Shown in pieces: positions 12,755 through 24,700 of a stretch of 64,000 nucleotides of DNA. Below the pieces are notes generated by a model. The model did no database searches. It saw only the letters and a list, made by a program, of their open reading frames with translations, and was not told the DNA's origin. This stretch comes from Anadara kagoshimensis (taxonomy: Eukaryota; Mollusca; Bivalvia; Arcoida; Arcidae): the NCBI GenBank assembly GCA_021292105.1, contig CM037867.1, positions 43,539,843-43,603,842 on the forward strand, given 5' to 3'. Within the stretch, counting starts at the first letter, position 1. Every line of letters starts with the position of its first letter. Both the position numbers and the translations under genes were made by a program.

Positions 12755-15700
12755 AGAGAAAATAACTGAACTTTAGCAAGCAAACTGCTAAACTTCCTGA
12801 AATATGTTTTGACTGAGGTGATTTGAAAGGGACTGTAAAGTACTGTGATCCATAGGAACAGGCTGTAGACCACAGAGTTTACCAACAAAGGTAGATTCTA
12901 TTAAGTCTTGATCTAGTAGAGATATAGTATCATCAGATCACAGAGCCTTAACCATTCTGCTACACTTCTGTACAAGATACTTAACCATTCTGCTACACAT
13001 CTGTACAAGATACGTACTTTAAAAGCAAACTGGTCTTCCTTGATTAAGAATGGCATTTCAGATTTCTTCTTTCTAACACCAGAATCTAGTATAACTACCT
13101 CACAATAACGACAAAACTTAGGCTTGGCTTGTATCAGAGAATGTATATTAACTGCTTCTTCTTTATCTGTTAATTAACAAACAATAATGTCAACATCACA
13201 AAGTTAGGAAAACCTTACTACACCCACACCCATTGATTTTACAGAAATACATTGGGATCTGTAAAAACTGGACATAAAGTAAACCCAAAACCAGCCCATA
13301 CTCAATTCATTTTTCATTATAGTTTGTTGAATAAACTGTGTAAACAGAAAACTTTTCTAATCTGAACAAAATATTTAGTCTAGGTGTTCTCAATTTAGAC
13401 AAGTTGCTTTTAAACCTAAATCAAGTAGATTTTACTAATAACTTTTGACTCAGCAAGTCAGATACTCAAACAATAAGATATGTTTTTGTGATTTCTCAGT
13501 AATTTACTTATTATCTTAAACATTTTATTTAAAAATATAAATTGTTGTAAAGCATTTAATAATTTGAGACCAAGTATATCTTTTTCTCCTGTTGCCATGG
13601 TGATACTGTCAATTCTTATTTCATGCAAATAGAATCTCTATATGATCTAAACTCACGTTTGGTACTTGTTTTCAATATTTCTGGTGAGGGACTCCTGCTA
13701 ACTTCATATGTTGGAGGGACAGCTATTTTCAAAAGTTCTGCTATTTGTGATAGAACACCACCGATATCATCTGCTGCACTAGCTGACAATGTCAAGGTCA
13801 CAGAGATGTCCTGATTCTGATTGCTGTCTCTAAAAGGTTGTGCTAGACTTGATGATAAACTCTGCATATGTTTAGATAAATTTTCCTTCTCTTGTAACAG
13901 ACTTGCTGGATCAGATGGTTTTCTCTCTGGTATATCTAAATCTCTTCCATAAGGTTTGTTTTCTTTTTGTTTCATCTCAGATTTTACAGCAGACATCCTC
14001 ACAGGGACAGGTTCTATCAAAGGCACTGATGGAGAACATCGGTCTTCTTCAGACTGTGCTGGTTCTATTGGGCGTAATAATGGGAAATCATCTTTTTCTG
14101 TATAACCAAACTCATGTTCTGGGGATGATGATGAAATAATGGAGCTTGGACTCTCCACTCTGCAATGAAAACCCAAAAAATTAATGGCAACTAAAGCTCT
14201 AAAGGAGACTAATAATCCCCTCAGACCCGCCATCAGTGGACCCACCATCTGTGATCAACAAATTCCATAAATACAAGCCATCATTTTTCAGGGCAATAAC
14301 TCTTATATTAATCAACTAGTTTTAAATATTGAAATGTGCTGATAACAAAAACAAATATTGGAAAAGCTTATAGGCAACAACTGGCTTGATATTCAGCATG
14401 AAATTAAGAAGCTGTTTGATTACAACACCACAGGTACCAAATATCAAATCAGATTTGCCTATGGGTTTTGCTTTTTAAGAAAAAAGTTTTTTTTTTTTTT
14501 TTTTTTTTTAAATTTTATGATCAAAGGGCAACAACAGTATTCAGCACCTGTGACCCTGAACTTTGAACCCATAACCTTCATCTAAATATCAAATGACCAT
14601 TACATTAATACCAAGATATTCTAATATACATTCAGATACAATCAATTTTTAATTTTCAAGATAACTAAATAATTCTGAATTCTTATACCCCTGTAATCTG
14701 GATCTTTGAACCCATGACCTCTATTTGTTTGCTAAAATGATTGTTATATCTTCTAATATACACTTGCTTATATAAAATTATAGTTTCTCAGATAATTAAC
14801 CATTTTAGGATTTTAGGCATCTGTGACCTTTGAACCCATGACCTTCATCTGATTAAATTTAATTTTATTACTATCAGCTATATGCATAAGATTCAGGTTC
14901 AGGATCTGACCTGTATTGAGATTCAGGCTTTGGTTCAGGATCTGACCTGTATTGAGATTCAGGCTTTGGTTCAGGATCTTACCTGTATTGAGATTCAGGC
15001 TTTGGTTCAGGGTCTTACCTGTATTGAGATTCATGGTTCAGGATATTACCTGTATTGAGATTCAAGCTTTGGTTCAGGATCTTACCAGTATTAAGATTCA
15101 GGCTTTGGTTCAGGATCTGACCTGTACTGAGATTCAGGCTTTGGTTCAGGATCTTACCTGTATTGAGATTCAGGCTTTGGTTCAGGATCTTACCTGTATT
15201 GAGGTTCAGGCTTTGGTTCAGGATCTGACCTGTTTTGAGATTCAGGATCTTACCTGTATTGAGATTCAGGCTTTGGTTCAGGATCTTACCTGTACTGAGA
15301 TTCATGGTTCAGGATATTACCTGTATTGAGATTCAAGCTTTGGTTCAGGATATTACCAGTATTGAGATTCAGGCTTTGGTTCAGGATCTGACCTGTACTG
15401 AGATTCAGGCTTTGGTTCAGGATCTTACCTGTATTGAGATTCAGGCTTTGGTTCAGGATCTTACCTGTACTAAGATTCAGGCTTTGGTCAGGATCTGACC
15501 TGTATTGAGATTCAGGCTTTAGTTCAGGATCTTACCTGTACTAAGATTCAGGCCTTGGTTCAGGATCTTATCTGCATTGAGATTCAGGCTTTGGTTCAGG
15601 ATCTTACCTGTATTGAGATTCAGGCTTTGGTTCAGGATCTTACCTGTATTGAGATTCAAGCTTTGGTTCAGGATCTTACCTGTATTGAGATTCAGGCTTT

Positions 15701-18700
15701 AGTTCAGGATCTTACCTGTATTGAGATTCAGGCTTTGGTTCAGGATCTTACCAGTATTGAGATTCAGGCTTTGGTTCAGGATCTTACCTGTATTGAGATT
15801 CAGGCTTTGGTTCAGGATCTTACCTGCATTGAAATTCAAGCTTTGGTTCAGGATCTTACCTGTATTGAGATTCAGGATTTGGTTCAGGATCTTACCTGTA
15901 CTAAGATTCAGGCTTTGGTTCAGGATCTTACCTGTATTGAGATTCAGGCTTTGGTTCAGGATCTGACCTGTATTGAGATTCAGGCCTTGGTTCAGGATCT
16001 TATCTGCATTGAGATTCAGGCTTTGGTTCAGGATCTTACCTGTATTGAGATTCAAGCTTTGGTTCAGGATCTTACCTGTATTGAGATTCAAGCTTTGGTT
16101 CAGGATCTTACCTGTATTGAGGTTCAGGCTTTGGTTCAGGATCTGACCTGTATTGAGATTCAGGCTTTGGTTCAGGATCTTACCTGTATTGAGATTCAGG
16201 CTTTGGTTCAGGATCTTACCTGTATTGAGATTCAGGCTTTGGTTCAGGATCTTACCTGTATTGAGATTCAGGCCTTGGTTCAGGATCTTATCTGCATTGA
16301 GATTCAGGCTTTGGTTCAGGATCTTACCTGTATTGAGATTCAGGCTTTGGTTCAGGATCTGACCTGTATTGAGATTCAGGCCTTGGTTCAGGATCTTATC
16401 TGCATTGAGATTCAGGCTTTGGTTCAGGATCTTACCTGTATTGAGATTCAAGCTTTGGTTCAGGATCTTACCTGTATTGAGATTCAAGCTTTGGTTCAGG
16501 ATCTTACCTGTATTGAGGTTCAGGCTTTGGTTCAGGATCTGACCTGTATTGAGATTCAGGCTTTGGTTCAGGATCTTACCTGTATTGAGATTCAGGCTTT
16601 GGTTCAGGATCTTACCTGCATTGAGATTCAAGCTTTGGTTCAGGATCTTACCTGTATTGAGATTCAAGCTTTGGTTCAGGATCTTACCTGTATTGAGATT
16701 CAGGCTTTGGTTCAATTCTAGGGTATGGAGGTAGTAAATCCTCTACAGACATACGACTACTTTGAGTAATGTGTGTGGTCTTTCCTGATGAGGACTGTTG
16801 TGTTAACTTGGATACCATTGTAGGAAGCCCATACTGGTTTGGGTTCAGGTGATATCTGTGAGGTTCTGTACCTTATAAAGAAATAAATTTAGTTGAATAT
16901 ATAATTTTGTTCCCTTCTTTATATGCTTGACATTGTCATACTTATCTTCACAAATTAAGTTGCATGATCACTATAGTACTATATCTTGAATGAAATGCCA
17001 GTCTACTACATAATTAGCCCCAAAATTTATGTTATTACCCATTCATTACAAAGCTTGGAGAAAAGACGTGAAATAAAATATCTTAATTGATGATATCAGG
17101 TAACCAGACAAGACCTTAAACCATACAACATAAACACTGACAATATACACATTTTTATCTTGTACAAAATCTAGTACCTATGCGGTAATTCTATAAATCA
17201 TTTATCCAGACACAAACACCTTTAATTGTGACATACTCACTACTCATCCCAGGGCACTTCACATACTACTGCTGTGATAATCAAAAGTAAAATATAATCA
17301 TGACTAAGATGTAACAACAACAACAACAACCCCCAACTCTCTAACATAAACAACCCCCAACTCTCTAACAACAACAACCCCCAACTCTCTCATTCTGCTA
17401 TTACTTTACTGGGATACTTACCTAGGTTATGATTGACTAAGATGTAACAACAACAACCCCCAACTCTCTCATTCTGCTGTTACTTTACTGGGATACTTAC
17501 CTAGGTTATGATCGACTAAGATGTAACAACAACAACCCCCAACTCTCTCATTCTGCTATTACTTTACTGGGATACTTACCTAGGTTATGATCGACTAAGA
17601 TGTAACAACAACAACCCCCAACTCTCTCATTCTGCTATTACTTTACTGGGATACTTACCTAGGTTATGATTAACTAAGATGTAACAACAACAACCCCCAA
17701 CTCTCTCATTCTGTTATTACTTTACTGGGATACTTACCTAGGTTATGATCGACTAAGATGTAACAACAACAACAACAACCCCCAACTCTCTCATTCTGCT
17801 ATTACTTTACTGGGATACTTACCTAGGTTATGATCGACTAAGGTGTAACAACAACAACCCCAACTCTCTAACACCAACAACCCCCAACTCTCTAACAACA
17901 ACAACCCCCAACTCTCTCATTCTGCTATTACTTTACTGGGATACTTACCTAGGTTATGATTGACTAAGATGTAACAACAACAACCCCCAACTCTCTCATT
18001 CTGCTATTACTTTACTGGGATACTTACCTAGGTTATGATCGACTAAGATGTAACAACAACAACCCCCAACTCTCTCATTCTGCTATTACTTTACTGGGAT
18101 ACTTACCTAGGTTATGATCGACTAAGATGTAACAACAACAACCCCCAACTCTCTCATTCTGCTATTACTTTACTGGGATACTTACCTAGGTTATGATCGA
18201 CTAAGATGTAACAACAACAACCCCCAACTCTCTCATTCTGCTATTACTTTACTGGGATACTTACCTAGGTTATGATCCTTCTGGCCATCACTTAAATATT
18301 TCCTCCTTATTTCTACATCCCGTTGTGATCCAATAAGTGATTCTAAGGGAGGCAACCCCAAGAAAATTGTACTGGTATAAAAATCTGCCACACCATCCAG
18401 AAAACACCTACCAAATCCACCCTTTAATTGGGGATCATCTGAAATATCATTACACAAATATTAAACCTTTATCATACATAAAGAAGCTTACAGCTTACAG
18501 TTGTATACAATAACTGTCCCCTATCTTTTACAAGCTCACAGTGACAGGTGAAACATGACTATTTTGTTTTTATAATATTGCAATGTACAACTCAACGTCT
18601 ACCAAGTTTAATCAAAACTCCTTCAGTAGTTTAGGTGATGATAGGGATACAAACTTTAAATGTATCAAATTCAATATGGCTGTCAGCAGCTATATTGGAA

Positions 18701-21700
18701 GTCTGACCAATCACAAAATGTGGCAGACATGCACATCAAGGTTAAATGCTGATCACATTCACAAAGTTTCGAGAAAATCCTTTCTAAGGTTCAGGGGGAG
18801 ATAGGATATACTTTTGTGGACAGACAGACAACACAAACACTTTTGTCTCCTTAAGGTTTCACAACTACAAGTCTAAAATTTTACTGTTGTCAGGTTGACA
18901 TTAGAACTTGATACTCAGATGCTATATAAGAAGTCTTTTGGTTTATGACTAGAAGATATTTTACTGTTGTCAGCTTAGAACTTCATGCTCAGATGCTATA
19001 TAAGAAGTCTTTTGGTTTATGATTAGAAGATATTTTACTGTTGTCAGCTTAGAACTTCATGCTCAGATGCTATATAAGAAGTCTTTTGGTTTATGACTAG
19101 AAGATATTTTAATGTTGTCATTAGAACTTCATGCTCAGATTCTATATAAGAAGTCTTTTGGTTTATGATTAGAAGATATTTTACTGTTGTCAGCTTGTCA
19201 TTAGAACTTCATGCTCAGATGCTATATAAGAAGTCTTTTGGTTTATGATTAGAAGATATTTTACTGTTGTCAGCTTAGAACTTCATGCTCAGATTCTATA
19301 TAAGAAGTCTTTTGGTTTATGATTAGAAGATATTTTACTGTTGTCAGCTTGTCATTAGAACTTCATGCTCAGATGCTATATAAGAAGTCTTTTGGTTTAT
19401 GATTAGAAGATATTTTACTGTTGTCAGCTTGTCATTAGAACTTCATGCTCAGATTCTATATAAGAAGTCTTTTGGTTTATGATTAGAAGATATTTTACTG
19501 TTGTCAGCTTGTCATTAGAACTTCATGCTCAGATGCTATATAAGAAGTCTTTTGGTTTATGATTAGAAGATATTTTACTGTTGTCAGCTTGTCATTAGAA
19601 CTTCATGCTCAGATGCTATATAAGAAGTCTTTTGGTTTATGATTAGAAGATATTTTACTGTTGTCAGCTTGTCATTAGAACTTCATGCTCAGATGCTATA
19701 TAAGAAGTCTTTTGGTTTATGATTAGAAGATATTTTACTGTTGTCAGCTTGTCATTAGAACTTCATGCTCAGATGCTATATAAGAAGTCTTTTGGTTTAT
19801 GATTAGAAGATATTTTACTGTTGTCAGCTTGTCATTAGAACTTCATGCTCAGATTCTATATAAGAAGTCTTTTGGTTTATGACTAGAAGATATTTTACTG
19901 TTGTCAGCTTAGAACTTCATGCTCAGATGCTATATATAAAGTCTTTTGGTTTATGATTAGAAGATATTTTACTGTTGTCAGCTTGTCATTAGAACTTCAT
20001 GCTCAGATTCTATATAAGAAGTCTTTTGGTTTATGATTAGAAGATATTTTACTGTTGTCAGCTTGTCATTAGAACTTCATGCTCAGATGCTATATAAGAA
20101 GTCTTTTGGTTTATGATTAGAAGATATTTTACTGTTGTCAGCTTGTCATTAGAACTTCATGCTCAGATTCTATATAAGAAGTCTTTTGGTTTATGATTAG
20201 AAGATATTTTACTGTTGTCAGCTTGTCATTAGAACTTCATGCTCAGATTCTATATAAGAAGTCTTTTGGTTTATGACTAGAAGATATTTTACTGTTGTCA
20301 GCTTGTCATTAGAACTTCATGCTCAGATTCTATATAAGAAGTCTTTTGGTTTATGATTAGAAGATATTTTACTGTTGTCAGCTTAGAACTTCATGCTCAG
20401 ATTCTATATAAGAAGTCTTTTGGTTATGATTAGAAGATATTTTACTGTTGTCAGCTTGTCATTAGAACTTCATGCTCAGATGCTATATAAGAAGTCTTTT
20501 GGTTTATTCTTTTGGTTTATGATTAGAAGATATTTTACTGTTGTCAGCTTGTCATTAGAACTTCATGCTCAGATGCTATATAAGAAGTCTTTTGGTTTAT
20601 GATTAGAAGATATTTTACTGTTGTCAGCTTAGAACTTCATGCTCAGATTCTATATAAGACTTTTGGTTTATGATTAGAAGATATTTTACTGTTGTCAGCT
20701 TGTCATTAGAACTTCATGCTCAGATGCTATATAAGAAGTCTTTTGGTTTATGATTAGAAGATATTTTACTGTTGTCAGCTTGTCATTAGAACTTCATGCT
20801 CAGATTCTATATAAGAAGTCTTTTGGTTTATGATTAGAAGATATTTTACTGTTGTCAGCTTGTCATTAGAACTTCATGCTCAGATTCTATATAAGAAGTC
20901 TTGGTTTATGATTAGAAGATATTTTACTGTTGTCAGCTTGTCATTAGAACTTCATGCTCAGATTCTATATAAGAAGTCTTGGTTTATTTAGAAGATATTG
21001 TAAGGTTTTATTACTTACAACCAAACTTAATTAATAGAGCTTATGCTTGATGCTATACTTCTAGGCCTTTTTGTTTATGATATGAAGATGTTTTTAAGGT
21101 TTTACTGCTTTAGGTCACCTTGACCTTAAATGTAGGCCAAGGTGATCCAGGTTTGCATTCTTTGTAGAGGTTCATGGCTTCATCCTGTATATGAAGTTTC
21201 AAGCTTTTAGACCTTTTGGCTCATGACAAGAAGATGATAATTTTTTTACTCTTGAAAGTCATTTTGACTTTGTGGGTTAATTAATTCAACTTGAAAGGAC
21301 ATTTACTCAGGAACATTGATATCAGTTTCATGATCATTAGGCCACTAATTCTGGAGAAAATGTTAAAATATGTATTGAATTACTGATGCATGAAACACAC
21401 TACATAACATCAGTCAAAATGATAGCAATAGGATCATTTAACAAAACAAGATGTAAATAGGAAAACCAACTAATTTAACACCAATGTCAGATACAAGAAA
21501 TCTCTAGTAAATAATAGTACAAGAAATGACAGTGGTCTCTGCTCTCTAAGGGAATAGAAAAGGCTCAAGTAAAGTCAGTACAAGAAGATTGTAGCATAAT
21601 AAGTATCCATAGATACACTAAACATCCATTCCATTAAGGCATTATTACTTATAATAATGAATACTAACACTCATATGGAGAGATAATATCAAGAATAAAA

Positions 21701-24700
21701 CTGTAATATATTCTGTATAACCTACCAGAAATCACAGCAGAACTCCCAGGAACACTGCCAACGGGTAAATCAGTTCCTATACGAGGTTCCTGCAGTGGTA
21801 CCATTGGCATATTACGTAGATGTTGGAGAAATCCTTCTGTTTTGTTGTCCTTGTCTTCTTCTTCTGTTAATTTCTTCAAACCTTTGGGTTTCCGTTGACG
21901 TTTCTTGACAACTTTTTCCTGATAAGGCCCTTGGCTAGATATCTGGACCTGATTTTGTACATGTGTCAGCAGATTGGGTTCCTGTAATATTGGATGAGGG
22001 GATTCAGGAAAATCCTGTAAAGGTAGTCCCAAACAATCTTCTCCATCTAAAGTTTTCAATTTTTTCTTTCGTTTTTTTGGTTCCCCTGTGGCACTGAGCT
22101 TTCTTTTTACTTTCATTTTTCTCATTTCTTCAAATTCTTTCCTTCGTTGTTCATATGCCTGTCTTCTTATTTCTATTAAAAAAAACAAAAAACACCAGGA
22201 TTTTATAAACATATTTTTCTTTTTGTCACTTTTATGGTTATTGTACACTGCATGTCTCCTTATCAAGATCTACCAAGCAATGAAGTTTCACACTGTACCT
22301 GTACAGTTTTTGCGTTATGCTCTGGACAAAATTTTAAGTATGAAAAAGAACAAAGAACAATCACCCCTTAATTATGGAAAATAAAGTTATGGTTCTTGTA
22401 CACTGCACTTTTACTTATTAAGATCTACCTAGCAATAAAGTTTCACAATGATATTTCTTACAGTTTTTAAGAACGAACGAACAGACGGAACGGACAGGTG
22501 GATAGTGGCAACTATATACCATCCCTTCAGGAGGAAAACAAAAATAAACTTGTCATACATGCTTATCTCCCTTTGAATCACTTTGTTCAATTCTCAGATA
22601 TAACCCAAATGTAACATTAAAATTATAATCAAAATGTTCGTGAGGCTATCAAGGTATGTAAAGAAATATTTACCTAAAATTCTTTCTTTTTCTTCCTGTG
22701 ACTTACTTTGCCAGTCCTCAGCAGAAATCTCCGATTCCTGGAGTAATGGCATACTCTCTATAAGTTCTAGTTGTCGTTGTTGTTCTGGTGTTAGATGTAT
22801 AGGTGATGATTCTTCAGGGTCCTACATTAATATCATAAAATTGTAATAAGTAGTGACAACATCAAAAACTTAATAATGGTTAGCCTTCATACATACATTA
22901 AATCCCCACTCCCCACCTGTCAGACCAATATACTCTATACAAGGATGTGTATACATCAGGATTATCCCCCTACCCACCTGTCAGACCACTATATGTGTAA
23001 TACATCAGGATTATCCCCCTCCCCACCTGTCAGACCACTATACTCTATACAAGGATGTGTAATACATCAGGATTATCCCCCTACCCACCTGTCAGACCAC
23101 TATACTCTATACAGGGATGTGTATACATCAGGATTATCCCCTCCCCACCTGTCAGACCACTATACTCTATACAAGGATGTGTATACATCAGGATTATCCC
23201 CCTACCCACCTGTCGGACCATTATACTCTATACAAGGATGTGTATACATCAGGATTATCCCCCACCCCACCTGTCAGACCATTATACTCTATACACGGAT
23301 GTGTATACATCAGGATTATCCCCCTACCCACCTGTCGGACCATTATACTCTATACAAGGATGTGTATACATCAGGATTATCCCCCACCCCACCTGTCAGA
23401 CCATTATACTCTATACACGGATGTGTATACATCTGTATACATCAGGATTATCCCCCTACCCACCTGTCAGACCATTATACTCTATACAAGGATGTGTATA
23501 CATCAGGATTATCCCCTCCCCACCTGTCAGACCATTATACTCTATACAAGGATGTGTATACATCAGGATTATCCCCCTACCCACCTGTCAGACCACTATA
23601 ATCTATACAAGAATGTGTATACATCAGGATTATCACCCTACCCACCTGTCAGACCATTATACTCTATACAAGAATGTGTATACATCAGGATTATCACCCT
23701 ACCCACCTGTCAGACCATTATACTCTATACAAGGATGTGTATACATCAGGATTATCCCCCTACCCACCTGTCAGACCACTATACTCTATACAAGGATGTG
23801 TATACATCAGGATTATCCCCCTCCCCATCTGTCAGACCACTATACTCTATACAGGGATGTGTACACATCAGGATTATCCCCCTCCTCACCTGTCAGACCA
23901 CTATACTCTATACAAGGATGTGTATACATCAGGATTATCCCCCTACCCACCTGTCAGACCATTATACTCTATACAAGGATGTGTATACATCAGGATTATC
24001 CCCCTCCCCACCTGTCAGACCACTATACTCTATACAGGGATGTGTACACATCAGGATTATCCCCTTCTCACCTGTCAGACCACTATACTCTATACAAGGA
24101 TGTGTATACATCAGGATTATCCCCCCTACCCACCTGTCAGACCACTATATGTGTAATACATCAGGATTACCCCCTCCCCACCTGTCAGACAACTATAATT
24201 TATACAAGGATGTGTATACATCAGGATTATCCCCTACCCACCTGTCAGACCACTATACTCGATACAAATATGTGTAATTCATCAGGATTATCCCCCTACC
24301 CACCTGTCAGACCACTATACTCTATACAAGGATGTAAATACATCAAGATTATCCCCTCCCCACCTATCAGACCACTATACTCTATACAAGGATGTGTAGT
24401 ACATCAGGATTATCCCCTCCCCACCTGTCAGACCACTATACTCTATACAAGGATGTGTATAAAGCAGGATTATCCCCTCCCCACCTGTCAGACCACTATA
24501 CTCTATACAAGGATGTGTAGTACATCAGGATTTTGTTAACTAAAATGGTGTTTTTTCACACCATGTATAATTCAGTCATATTCTGAATGAACAGTTGCTT
24601 TTTGTAAAATTTCATAATGATTAAAGAAGAGCGTGATTTTGAATACTTCTGCTGATAGCCTGATTGTACCTCTGAGCTAACTGTCATCTGGGCCAGCTGT

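Noticed and set aside
13616..13656. Extension EFRSYRDSICMK beyond the donor at 13657
   Set aside because: A perfect GTGAGT donor and the phase of the next exon show that it is intron read-through.
14160..14248. N-terminal part of the 210-codon frame (MVGPLMAGLRGLLVSF)
   Set aside because: Lies upstream of the TTTTCATTGCAG acceptor; intronic read-through, although it looks hydrophobic like a signal peptide.
15555..16721. 388-codon plus-strand open frame (repeats of VQDLTCIEIQAL) and its 338-codon minus-strand counterpart
   Set aside because: Both are translations of the 36-bp junction array, antisense to or out of frame with the exon it came from.
18583..18804. 73-codon plus-strand open frame
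   Set aside because: Lies in a decayed dispersed repeat, with no splice context or recognisable motif.
22876..24539. Plus-strand open frames of 241, 386 and 494 codons (HQDYPPTHLSDHYTLY-type repeats)
   Set aside because: Three overlapping frames of one stop-free 60-61-bp repeat inside an intron; no splice or start context.
24556..24669. Extension of the LXXLL exon past GTACAA
   Set aside because: The following exon requires phase 0 at the GAG|GTACAA donor; the extension runs to a stop and reads as intron.
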